From: CAJXZP01 sp963974475
GTDB taxonomy: Bacteria > Bacteroidota > Bacteroidia > Flavobacteriales_G > Salibacteraceae
Length of the DNA: 64,000 nt
Direction of reading: 5' to 3'
Assembly (NCBI GenBank): GCA_963974475.1
Contig: CAXBCR010000016.1
Span: 1-64,000 of the forward strand
Numbering within the stretch: position 1 is the first letter of the stretch; every line of letters starts with the position of its first letter. A model generated the notes under the pieces. The model was not told the DNA's origin. It saw nothing but the letters and a program-made list of their open reading frames with translations, and did not search any database. Below, piece after piece: positions 51,526 to 59,266 of this stretch. The position numbers and the translations under genes were made by a program.

Positions 51526-52740
51526 TTAAATTTTATGTAAGGCTTCCACAGGTTTTAAACTAATGGCTTTGTAAGCCGGATAGGCAGCAGCAATGATAGT
51601 GGTAATAAATACCCCAATAGATACCGTGATATACACCGATGGGTCTAGGTAGGGAAATAGATTAGAAGAATACCCAAAAGCCTCTAACCCTTCTGAATAT
51701 TCGGTTAAATCTACGCCACGTTCGGTGTAAAAACTAACGTTTAAGTATCCAATTAATAGTCCAATTGGGGTGCCTACTAATCCAAGAAAAATGGTTTCGA
51801 CTACAATCATAAAAAACACTTTTGATTTCACCATTCCTACGGCCATGAGCATTCCTAATTCTTTGATTCTTTCCAATACGGCCATTAACATGGTGTTGAC
51901 TATTCCAAAAACCAAAGCAGTTAAAATGACTCCCATTAAGATGTATAGCATATTGGAAAACATGTCGGATGCGTAAGCTAATTCCGGGGCAATTTCTTTC
52001 CAATCTTGAACCAAATCTCCGGTATAGGTATTCCTATAATCCGAAATTATTTGCTGCTCATCTGCTTGCGTTTCGGTAACTACCGCAATTTCGTGATAAT
52101 TGTTTCCAATACCCGCCAATGATTGTAAATCCGTATCGCGCACAATAGCCGTGGAAGCATTTAGGTTGACAGCCGATACTTTAATGATACCCACTACTCT
52201 AAATGCTCCGGAAACCATTTCGCCATGGCTATCTGAAAAAGTAAGAACAATTTTAGAGCGAATTTTTACATTTAATTCTTCGGCTAATTTAGCGCCAATT
52301 AATACCGGATTTCTTTTCACTCCCTCAAAATAGGCGCCATCTATTAGCGTAGAATCTAGGTGGGTAACTTGTTGTTCTTGGGTCACATTTATGCCTCTTA
52401 TTTCAATGCCACTTGCCTTTTTTGCAGAGGCAATCATCCCGTTTACCAATACTCTTTTAGAAACCGCTTTAACCCCTGGTAATTGAGTTAAATGGTCGGC
52501 CTTTTCAGTCGCATCAGAAATATAAAAGTTGATGTCTTTATCTACGCCAAATTCCGAATTATGCACCTGAACATTAGAGGTGAGATAGGTAATAGAATCG
52601 GAGATGTAGCTCACCATAAAGCCGTTCATAAAGCCCGTTCCGGCCACTAACGCCCACACGCCAACGGCAATAGATGAAATAACAATCAAGCTTCTTGATT
52701 TATTTCTCCATACGTTTCTCCAAGCAATTTTTAATAACAT
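51526..52740 (-). CDS. FtsX/MacB-type ABC permease 1
   Basis: 404 aa: one N-terminal helix (about 18-40), a large periplasmic MacB-like domain (about 42-270) and three C-terminal helices (about 275-395). Opens with LLKIAWRNVWRNKSRSL, the usual LolC/E-type start, and ends AISLKPVEALHKI. Such permeases do mechanical work on periplasmic substrates rather than forming a channel. It follows permease 2 with a 27-base gap. Confidence 0.9.
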   Translation of the reverse strand: MLLKIAWRNVWRNKSRSLIVISSIAVGVWALVAGTGFMNGFMVSYISDSITYLTSNVQVHNSEFGVDKDINFYISDATEKADHLTQLPGVKAVSKRVLVNGMIASAKKASGIEIRGINVTQEQQVTHLDSTLIDGAYFEGVKRNPVLIGAKLAEELNVKIRSKIVLTFSDSHGEMVSGAFRVVGIIKVSAVNLNASTAIVRDTDLQSLAGIGNNYHEIAVVTETQADEQQIISDYRNTYTGDLVQDWKEIAPELAYASDMFSNMLYILMGVILTALVFGIVNTMLMAVLERIKELGMLMAVGMVKSKVFFMIVVETIFLGLVGTPIGLLIGYLNVSFYTERGVDLTEYSEGLEAFGYSSNLFPYLDPSVYITVSIGVFITTIIAAAYPAYKAISLKPVEALHKI

Positions 52741-52767
52741 AATAATCGTTTTTGCAAGTTCAATTTT

Positions 52768-53988
52768 TTATTCACCACGCATGGCTTTTACGGGTTTTAA
52801 TTTCTGTATGGAACGTAGCGGATAAAATCCGAGTAAGAAAGCCATAAAGAAAATTGCCCAAGCTTGATTGATAAATATTTCTGGAGCCAATGAAAAAGCA
52901 ATTTTAGCTTCCATTCCGGCCTTTTCGGCAGCTATAGCCATATCACCCACCAGCATTATTGGATTGAGGTATAGGTATATGAGTCCGGGAAGCGTCACTC
53001 CGAGTCCCATAAAAAGTGCTAAAAAAGTCATCATCAACATTTCGAGTGCGATGATGATTTGCATTTTTATTCTGCTCATTCCTATCGATATCATTACCCC
53101 AAATTCGTATTGACGTTCTGCGGTCATCATCATAAATGTACCGAGCATTCCAAACCCAATCACCAAGTATAGAATGTAGAGCATAAAACGACCACTTAAA
53201 CTGTCAATTTCTATGGCTTGCAATAGTTCAGGAGTGAGTTCTTGCCATTCCATTACCTCTAAGGTTTCTAAATCTACTTTAGATTTTATGGCTTTGGTTA
53301 TCTCCGGAACATTCCGTGCTTTCGCCATCATAATGGATACGCTAGTGAGCAAATTTGGAGCATCAAAAAACCATTGCGCTTGAGCTACTGGTAAAAATAC
53401 GGATTGGTCGTTTTGCATTTTAACAGGAAATTTCACGATACCTTTTATCGGGTAAATAGCTGCGGCATTGGAACTGTGATATCCTTGCCCTAACATTATC
53501 AACGTATCGCCAACCTGCATTTTTAAGTATTTGGCCAACCCCTCTGAAATCAAAACTGCTTTATCATCAATGTTTAGGTATTCGCCTTCAATGAGTTTGT
53601 CTTTTAATCCCGTTAGGCCATTTTCTGCCTCTGGGTCAATTCCCATAATAAGTGAGCCGCGGGTTTTTGTTCCGTAAGCAGCTAGTACAAATGATTCCAT
53701 TCGTGGAACTACATCTGTAACTCCTTCAATGGTTTTAAGCGATGCGAGTAAATTACTATCCACGGTCATACTGTGGTCAATCACTTTGTCGTCCCAATAG
53801 CCTTTTTGATGAATTTGAACGTGTCCGGTGTAGAAGCGTACCGAATTCTCAATCATTTGTTCATACGAGCCCATTTGCATGGAGCGCATGAACATGGCTA
53901 GAATAACGGCAAACATAATGGAGCCGATGGTCAAATACGACCGCCTTTTGTTCCTCCAAATGTTTCGCCATGCTAATTTGATAATCAT
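52768..53988 (-). CDS. FtsX/MacB-type ABC permease 2
   Basis: 406 aa with the same layout as permease 1: start IIKLAWRNIWRNKRRSYLTIG, helix at about 18-38, a periplasmic domain (about 40-270), then three helices and a final LKPVKAMRGE. The two differ enough to form a heterodimer as LolC and LolE do. The LolA-like gene precedes it by 9 bases. Confidence 0.9.
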   Translation of the reverse strand: MIIKLAWRNIWRNKRRSYLTIGSIMFAVILAMFMRSMQMGSYEQMIENSVRFYTGHVQIHQKGYWDDKVIDHSMTVDSNLLASLKTIEGVTDVVPRMESFVLAAYGTKTRGSLIMGIDPEAENGLTGLKDKLIEGEYLNIDDKAVLISEGLAKYLKMQVGDTLIMLGQGYHSSNAAAIYPIKGIVKFPVKMQNDQSVFLPVAQAQWFFDAPNLLTSVSIMMAKARNVPEITKAIKSKVDLETLEVMEWQELTPELLQAIEIDSLSGRFMLYILYLVIGFGMLGTFMMMTAERQYEFGVMISIGMSRIKMQIIIALEMLMMTFLALFMGLGVTLPGLIYLYLNPIMLVGDMAIAAEKAGMEAKIAFSLAPEIFINQAWAIFFMAFLLGFYPLRSIQKLKPVKAMRGE

Positions 53989-53997
53989 AATGTTGAA

Positions 53998-54744
53998 TTA
54001 ATCGTTTGTAGTAACAGATTTCATATTTCGCGTGGTAAAGAAACTTTCATCTACGGTAATATCAAATTTCATGGATATGGTAGTCATGATGGTTTTGTTT
54101 CCGGGTTTATCTGCTGGAATCATTTCCATTACCGATGGTAAAAGTTTTCCATCAAAAGTCTTAGGGTTTTTACCTAACATCGTATTTACCAAATAGCCAT
54201 CTTCATCATAAAACTCGACTTTTAATTCCATATATTCGGTTTTATCTACCCACACAATTACTTTCCCCCATACAATGGCGGCATCTTCTTTCGGAATCAT
54301 GATTATCTGGTAACAATCGTAGCCTTCTAGGGTTTCATCTTTACCGAAACTGTGGGTGTAATCGGTCACTAAAGAGGATTGCTGTACTAAATCATCATTG
54401 GTAAAATCAGTACCCATCCAGTTCTGCGACATCATAGAAGGTGGGAGTTTGATAATGCGCTCTATACTTGGTGAATACGACCAAATTTCTTTGTCTCTGT
54501 TCAAAAATGTGCCACCCGCATCCCGTTTTGGAGCGGTTAGTAAAGTGAGTGAATAATCCTTGCCCAATGACCAAGATACCATGGTCATTTCACGGGTGTA
54601 AGTAGGTCGTACAATCGTGATGCTATTCTCACTTTTCACGCTTTTTCCTTTAAGTTTATTATCCATTTTGGTAATAATTTCTTGAGCAGTTTGCGCAAAA
54701 AGGAAAGTTGGAAATAGTAAAAGTGCGACTAGTAAATTTTTCAT
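53998..54744 (-). CDS. LolA-like periplasmic protein
   Basis: 248 aa with a signal peptide (1-17, ending FLFAQ). The body matches the outer-membrane lipoprotein-sorting-like family (PF17131): MVSWSLGKDYSLTLLTAPKRDAGGTFL, WSYSPSIERIIKLPPSMMSQNWMGTDFTNDDLVQ, and MKFDITVDESFFTTRNM. The half-barrel fold of this family carries lipid or lipid anchors through the periplasm. It lies directly after tetR (1-base gap) and before the two permeases. Confidence 0.87.
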   Translation of the reverse strand: MKNLLVALLLFPTFLFAQTAQEIITKMDNKLKGKSVKSENSITIVRPTYTREMTMVSWSLGKDYSLTLLTAPKRDAGGTFLNRDKEIWSYSPSIERIIKLPPSMMSQNWMGTDFTNDDLVQQSSLVTDYTHSFGKDETLEGYDCYQIIMIPKEDAAIVWGKVIVWVDKTEYMELKVEFYDEDGYLVNTMLGKNPKTFDGKLLPSVMEMIPADKPGNKTIMTTISMKFDITVDESFFTTRNMKSVTTND

Positions 54745-54745
54745 A

Positions 54746-55330
54746 TTATAGATTGTTTAATTCGTATTTCGTAAGGATATATTGATGCATTTTTTGTGTT
54801 TCGTAATTATTAATTAGGATATGGTCCATTCCTACTCCGTCAATAAGAGCCCCAAAAAACCAAGCTTCTTGTTTTGGGTCAGGGTAACCCAAATCATTAA
54901 ATAATTGTTCGCTAATTCCCATTACGCTTTTTATTTTCCCAGCTACTAACTCGGTTACAAATGGATATCTACCTATTTGAAAAGCCATAGGAAGCATCCA
55001 CGACATAATTTGGGTTTGCCGCTCAATGAAATTGAAAAAATCATCGATTATATGCTTTAAATGGTGTTTGGAAGATTCAAATTCTTGGTTAGGAGCCATT
55101 AATTCTTCTCCCATTTCCATCATCATTTCTACCAGGCCTTTGACGATATCTACCTTCGTGTCAAAATGGTTGTAGATTAACCCTTTGGCCATGTGAGCCT
55201 CTGTGGCTATAGCGTTTACAGAAGTGCCTTCAAATCCTCGTTCTCCAAATAGTTTCATTGAAGCCGTAAGAATTCGCATTCTTGTTTTAGCTCTAATTTC
55301 TGTATTTTGTTCTAACGTTCTTGGCGACAT
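54746..55330 (-). CDS. TetR family transcriptional regulator
   Basis: 194 aa. The N-terminal helix-turn-helix is clear: RILTASMKLFGERGFEGTSVNAIATEAHMAKGLIYNHFDTKVDIVKGL (residues about 18-66); the C-terminal 120 residues form the ligand-binding dimer domain. First gene of the export operon. A TetR-type dyad lies 44 bases upstream of its start, so it likely represses its own operon. Confidence 0.93.
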   Translation of the reverse strand: MSPRTLEQNTEIRAKTRMRILTASMKLFGERGFEGTSVNAIATEAHMAKGLIYNHFDTKVDIVKGLVEMMMEMGEELMAPNQEFESSKHHLKHIIDDFFNFIERQTQIMSWMLPMAFQIGRYPFVTELVAGKIKSVMGISEQLFNDLGYPDPKQEAWFFGALIDGVGMDHILINNYETQKMHQYILTKYELNNL

Positions 55331-55373
55331 TTGCTGTTTAATTACAACACAAAGTAAATGGGTAAATTCCTTA

Positions 55374-55387
55374 TGACCAAGCGGTCA
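55374..55387. promoter_or_regulatory. Likely TetR operator
   Basis: TGACC-AAGC-GGTCA, a 5-4-5 dyad with an extra GTCA half-site overlapping on the right, 44 bases upstream of the tetR start and 13 bases past the methyltransferase stop. The GACC...GGTC form is typical for TetR-family operators. It would bring the whole export operon under local control. Confidence 0.65.
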
Positions 55388-55399
55388 GTCAAAAATTAA

Positions 55400-56191
55400 T
55401 TATATTGGTAATCCAATCACAAAAGTGCCGATAGCCTTGCCACTATCGTTTAGTGCAGGCTCTTTGGTCCATGAATAATTTTTAGATGAAAGTTCGCTTA
55501 ATAACTCGTCCATGTCATCCATACTGTACATTCTTGGCATAGAAGCTTGACCATCCCATGCGTACAAGAATGGAATGATTGGAATGAGGTAGGTGAATAC
55601 CAGTTGTTGCCAGGTCAATGGCTTTACGAAAGGGGTCATAAATAGCACCATAATTATCATGATGACCATTGAAATGGGCAGCATCAACGCCCAGACCAAA
55701 AGGGGCATTTTGTTTTCGGCCATTTCGTAAATTAGAAAAGGTTGTTTGGCATGGTAAGCAGATTCTACAATTTTTCTTGCTTGAATGGGAGGCATGTGAT
55801 GAAAACAATTAATCATGGTTTTCAATCCTTGAGGTGCGGATTCAAATTCTACCGCATTTACGGGAGTTTCTAAATAATGTAAATTTGCTGTGGGTAACGA
55901 ATTTACGTATTTGATAGCTTCTTTATTTGGAAATAAATCGGATAACGACATTTTAATTTCTGGAATATCCTCATGAATTAACGGCATGGCGCCACCAGCT
56001 CCTGAGCCTAAATCTACTACTGATGAAAGATTGTTTTCTTGAAGAATTTGTTTGACTTTGCTAGAAATGATATGATGGATTCCCATCATTTTTATTAACA
56101 CGGTTAATAGCCTAGTCATAGAAGAACGAACTCCATCTGGAATCCACTGGAAATCTTCAAACTCAAATAATTGGATCCTTTTCATAATCAA
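55400..56191 (-). CDS. Membrane-associated class I methyltransferase
   Basis: 263 aa. SAM-binding motif I VVDLGSGAGGAMPL (about 56-69), an acidic strand-II end at MSLSDLFPN, and INCFHHMPP as motif III; then two hydrophobic helices (about 165-185 and 198-220) anchor it to the membrane before a C-terminal strand domain ending SGKAIGTFVIGLPI. Probably methylates a lipid or hydrophobic substrate. Upstream of, and same strand as, the TetR operon, but the operator between them suggests a separate unit. Confidence 0.8.
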   Translation of the reverse strand: MIMKRIQLFEFEDFQWIPDGVRSSMTRLLTVLIKMMGIHHIISSKVKQILQENNLSSVVDLGSGAGGAMPLIHEDIPEIKMSLSDLFPNKEAIKYVNSLPTANLHYLETPVNAVEFESAPQGLKTMINCFHHMPPIQARKIVESAYHAKQPFLIYEMAENKMPLLVWALMLPISMVIMIIMVLFMTPFVKPLTWQQLVFTYLIPIIPFLYAWDGQASMPRMYSMDDMDELLSELSSKNYSWTKEPALNDSGKAIGTFVIGLPI

Positions 56192-56326
56192 AGTAGATTT
56201 ATAAGATTATGCGAAATAAAAGGGAAATCAATTCGTGACCAAGCACCTATCAAAAAAAATGAATATTATTTTTCTTAGCGGTGAGCAAAAGAAATAATAA
56301 CCTTTACTTTGTGAAAAAGTAGAATT

Positions 56327-56779
56327 ATGAGTTTAAAAGAACAAATTAATACGGATATAAAAAACGCCATGCGCGCGAAAGAAGCGGATAAATTAGCTGC
56401 ATTAAGAGCAGTGAAAGCAGCAATAATTGTTGCTGAAACTGCCGAAGGAGCTACTGGTGAATTAACTAAAGACGATGAAATTGCAATGCTTTCTAAATTG
56501 GTAAAACAACGAAGAGATGCCGCGGAATTGTATAAAGGACAGGACCGAATGGATTTAGCCGATCCTGAAGTTTACCAAGCAGATATTATTGCGGAGTACT
56601 TACCTGCTCAAATGAGTGAAGATGAGGTGCGCGAGGTAGTAAAAGCCCAAATTGCAAAAGTAGGCGCTACCGGCCCTTCTGATATGGGAAAAGTAATGGG
56701 CCCAGTAATGGGGCAATTGAAAGGCAAGGCAGATGGTAAGATGATTTCTTCATTGGTGAAGGCGGAATTGGTTGGATAG
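56327..56779 (+). CDS. yqeY: GatB/YqeY domain protein
   Basis: 150 aa, the standard YqeY length: an N-terminal helix LKEQINTDIKNAMRAKEADKLAALRAVKAAI, MLSKLVKQRRDAAELYKGQDRMDLADPEVYQADIIAEYLP, and the small GatB tail domain ending GKMISSLVKAEL. Related to the tRNA-binding tail of GatB; function uncertain. Its stop is followed by the 48-bp palindrome, which may serve as its terminator. Confidence 0.93.
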   Translation: MSLKEQINTDIKNAMRAKEADKLAALRAVKAAIIVAETAEGATGELTKDDEIAMLSKLVKQRRDAAELYKGQDRMDLADPEVYQADIIAEYLPAQMSEDEVREVVKAQIAKVGATGPSDMGKVMGPVMGQLKGKADGKMISSLVKAELVG

Positions 56780-56783
56780 ATTT

Positions 56784-56831
56784 TTATTTCTCGGTTGAAT
56801 TGAACGGCCGTTCAATTCAACCGAGAAATAA
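56784..56831. repeat. 48-bp perfect palindrome (REP-like), also yqeY terminator
   Basis: A perfect palindrome with centre GAACGG|CCGTTC and no loop, followed by a T-run (56832-56839). It lies 5 bases after the yqeY stop and 104 bases before the RAYT start. Its core AACGGCCGTT recurs at 57660-57670 and 57722-57731 on the far side of the RAYT gene, and AACGGTCGTT at 56850-56859 is a decayed copy. Confidence 0.9.
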
Positions 56832-56934
56832 TTTTTTTTAATGGGGATTAACGGTCGTTCATTGCTATTCTATTCGTTTTTAATTTTTATTTGAAATAAT
56901 TCCATTAACCGAAAACCCCAAAACCCACCCTGAA

Positions 56935-57528
56935 ATGAAAAAGAAATTTAAAAATAAATACCGTATTGAATCCAACCGATTTCCGGGTTGGGACTATTCA
57001 GGTAGTGGGTTTTATTTTTTAACGTTTGTTACCCAAAACAGAATTTGTAACCTTGGGGAAATCGTTAATTCGAAAATTGAATTATCAGAATATGGACAAA
57101 TTGTGGCGCAAAAATGGGTCAAATCTTTTGAAATTAGAAAAGAATTGTTTTGCGATTCCGTTCAAATTATGCCCAACCATATTCACGCCATTATTAAATT
57201 GGATAAATCTGAATTGGACGATACAGAATCAACTATTTCAATAGAAAAGATTTTTGATATCAATAATTTCTTCAGAGAACCAGCCGAATTTAGAATGAGA
57301 CCAAAATCTATATCTTCATTCGTAGCCGGTTTTAAATCTGGGGTAAACAGTTCGATTGATGATTTTATTGACGCGAACAAATTGAAAACGGATAAATTCA
57401 ATCGTAATAACCATTTTTTTCAACCAGATTATTATGATCATATCATTCGCAATAAATCAGATTATTTTCGGATTAAAAAATATATTGAAAATAATCCATC
57501 GAAATGGGCAGAGGACGCAATTAAATAA
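56935..57528 (+). CDS. REP-associated tyrosine transposase (RAYT)
   Basis: 197 aa of the Y1/HUH transposase_17 type. HUH motif MPNHIHAII gives H82 and H84; the catalytic tyrosine should be Y183 in RIKKYIENNP, aligned from memory with Y115 of the E. coli RayT. The DYYDHIIRNKSDYFR block is typical of RAYTs. No accessory TnpB and no IS200 ends. RAYTs mobilise or propagate REP-type palindromes; here the gene lies between palindromes sharing the AACGGCCGTT core. It reads away from yqeY as an independent gene. Confidence 0.9.
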   Translation: MKKKFKNKYRIESNRFPGWDYSGSGFYFLTFVTQNRICNLGEIVNSKIELSEYGQIVAQKWVKSFEIRKELFCDSVQIMPNHIHAIIKLDKSELDDTESTISIEKIFDINNFFREPAEFRMRPKSISSFVAGFKSGVNSSIDDFIDANKLKTDKFNRNNHFFQPDYYDHIIRNKSDYFRIKKYIENNPSKWAEDAIK

Positions 57529-57604
57529 CGGTTTGATTATTTTTTTACGGAATTGAATTTTGATATCGATTATCGATTTTTGGTTTTCATTTATAGATTA
57601 TTAA

Positions 57605-57655
57605 TTTTCCGTTTTCCGTTTTCCGTTTTCCGTTTTCCCTTCTCCGTTTTCCGTT
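57605..57655. repeat. 7-bp tandem repeat TTTTCCG
   Basis: About seven copies of TTTTCCG (one changed to TTTCCCTTCTCCG) directly before the second palindrome. A low-complexity tract possibly grown by slippage; together with the palindromes it forms the downstream border of the RAYT gene. Confidence 0.85.
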
Positions 57656-57675
57656 GATTCGAACGGCCGTTAATC
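57656..57675. repeat. REP-like palindrome, copy 2 (imperfect)
   Basis: GATTCGAACGG / CCGTTAATC, with AACGGCCGTT core and a 2-base bulge. Same family as 56784-56831 and 57713-57740. Confidence 0.75.
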
Positions 57676-57712
57676 CGTTTTCGATTTTTAGGTTTTCGGT
57701 TTTCGATTATTC

Positions 57713-57740
57713 GTTGATCCGAACGGCCGTTCGGATCAAC
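57713..57740. repeat. REP-like palindrome, copy 3 (perfect, 28 bp)
   Basis: GTTGATCCGAACGG followed by its exact complement, no loop. It encloses the AACGGCCGTT core within different outer arms from copy 1, as expected for a family conserving only a core. Confidence 0.88.
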
Positions 57741-57814
57741 AATACCCTCTCCCCTCTATAAAAAAGCCAGCCTAATAACCCGTTAACAACTTAGTTTCCT
57801 GTTAACAAATTAAA

Positions 57815-57847
57815 TTGTACGTACATACCATAAACACCGTACATTTG
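57815..57847 (+). promoter_or_regulatory. Promoter of the secreted nuclease-like gene
   Basis: TTG at 57815-57817 and TACATTTG at 57840-57847, 22 bases apart, with the start codon 18 bases further. Confidence 0.6.
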
Positions 57848-57865
57848 CCGTCCAAAATTTTTGAT

Positions 57866-59161
57866 ATGGTAAAAAAATTACTTTTTAGTTTGGTGTTGTT
57901 GTCCAATTTTGCCTTTGTGCAAGGGCAGGAAGTAGCCACTTATGTGACTTATAACTTATTGAATTACAGAAACGAAACTAGTTTTTGTACCAATTCAAAT
58001 AACAATCCTTTGTCCAAAGAGAATTACTTTAAAACCATCTTCACCTATTTACAACCCGACTTGTTGGCGTGTAATGAAGTGGGTGCAAACTCGTCCACTG
58101 CGATAAAAATTTTGGACCGTTGCTTGAATGTGAACGGAGAAACAAAGTATGCAATGGCGAACCATTCCTTCACATCGGGGTCTGATTTGTCGAATGCATT
58201 TTATTACAATACGCAAATGTTCACCCTCAAATCGTCCGACAAAGTGCAGAATGATGTGAGCGGTCAGCCGATAGTGAGACTGATAAATGTTTACACCTTA
58301 TATTACAATAACGTTAATTTACCGTTGGGAGCGGATACTACTTTTTTGACGGTATTTGTTGCCCACTTCAAGGCGGGTTCGGGATCTTCTAACGCAACCC
58401 AGCGTGACAAGGCATCTGCAGCAGTAATGAAATACCTTACGGATAAGAATATTACCGGTAATTTTATTATTTCTGGAGATTTTAACACCTATAAATCCTC
58501 CGAAGCGGCCATTCAGAATTTAGTGAATCCTGCGAGTGCTCCGGTTAAATTTATTGATCCAGTAAACAGGTTAGGTAGTTGGAACAATAATAGCGCGTAT
58601 GCCGATGTGCATACCCAATCTACCCACGCTACTAGTAATGGATGTGCTAGTGGAGGCGGATTGGATGACCGGTTTGATTTTGTTTTAATTTCCGAAGCGA
58701 TTAAAAACGATAGCAACCACATGGAGTATGTGAAAAACAGTTATAAAGCGGTGGCTAATGATGGGCAACACTTTAATGGTGCGATTAATAATCCTGGTAA
58801 TTCCTCGGTGCCAGCTAATGTTTTGGATGCTATTTATAACGGAAGTGACCACTTACCAGTGGTGATGGATATGATTGTAACTGAAGCGGCTCCAAATAGT
58901 GTGGCTGATGTGAATGAATTGGATGTATCGGTAAAATTGATTAATCCAAACTCCGGAAATATTACCGGTACTTTAAGCGGTAAATCAGGTACGTATGTAT
59001 TGAAAGTGTATGCTATCTCAGGGCAGTTATTAAGTCAGTTAACCTTGAACTTGAATAACGAAATGAAATTTGAACTTCCGGTAGAAGCGCAAGGGATATT
59101 ACTGTTAGAAGTAGTTAACGAGAGCGGATACCGAAAAGTAATGAAGGTAATTCAGAATTAA
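57866..59161 (+). CDS. Secreted endonuclease/exonuclease/phosphatase-fold protein
   Basis: 431 aa when started at the ATG at 57866, which begins a clean signal peptide (ending VQGQ, residues 1-20); the longer frame overlaps the promoter. The EEP fold shows YNLLNYRN, the metal-binding Glu in CNEVGANSS, ISGDFNTYKSS and the catalytic GSDHLPVVMDM. The last 75 residues (about 355-431) are a T9SS type A sorting domain with AISGQLLSQLTL. It is probably an extracellular DNase or phosphodiesterase working at the cell surface. First of a run of secreted proteins. Confidence 0.88.
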   Translation: MVKKLLFSLVLLSNFAFVQGQEVATYVTYNLLNYRNETSFCTNSNNNPLSKENYFKTIFTYLQPDLLACNEVGANSSTAIKILDRCLNVNGETKYAMANHSFTSGSDLSNAFYYNTQMFTLKSSDKVQNDVSGQPIVRLINVYTLYYNNVNLPLGADTTFLTVFVAHFKAGSGSSNATQRDKASAAVMKYLTDKNITGNFIISGDFNTYKSSEAAIQNLVNPASAPVKFIDPVNRLGSWNNNSAYADVHTQSTHATSNGCASGGGLDDRFDFVLISEAIKNDSNHMEYVKNSYKAVANDGQHFNGAINNPGNSSVPANVLDAIYNGSDHLPVVMDMIVTEAAPNSVADVNELDVSVKLINPNSGNITGTLSGKSGTYVLKVYAISGQLLSQLTLNLNNEMKFELPVEAQGILLLEVVNESGYRKVMKVIQN

Positions 59162-59266
59162 CAATTTAGTTGATCGGAAAGGTGGTTAAAACTAAAAAAC
59201 GACCTACATTTGTCGCCCGGTTTTTTCTAAAAAATTCACCGGAATTATGGCACATTTTAAAGAAGG

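Noticed and set aside
56935..57528. Complete IS200/IS605 element
   Set aside because: No tnpB, no IS200-type ends, and the protein has RAYT-type blocks; treated as a domesticated RAYT with its palindromes.
57815..57865. Upstream start of the EEP-fold protein
   Set aside because: It would overlap the promoter and block the signal peptide that begins at 57866.
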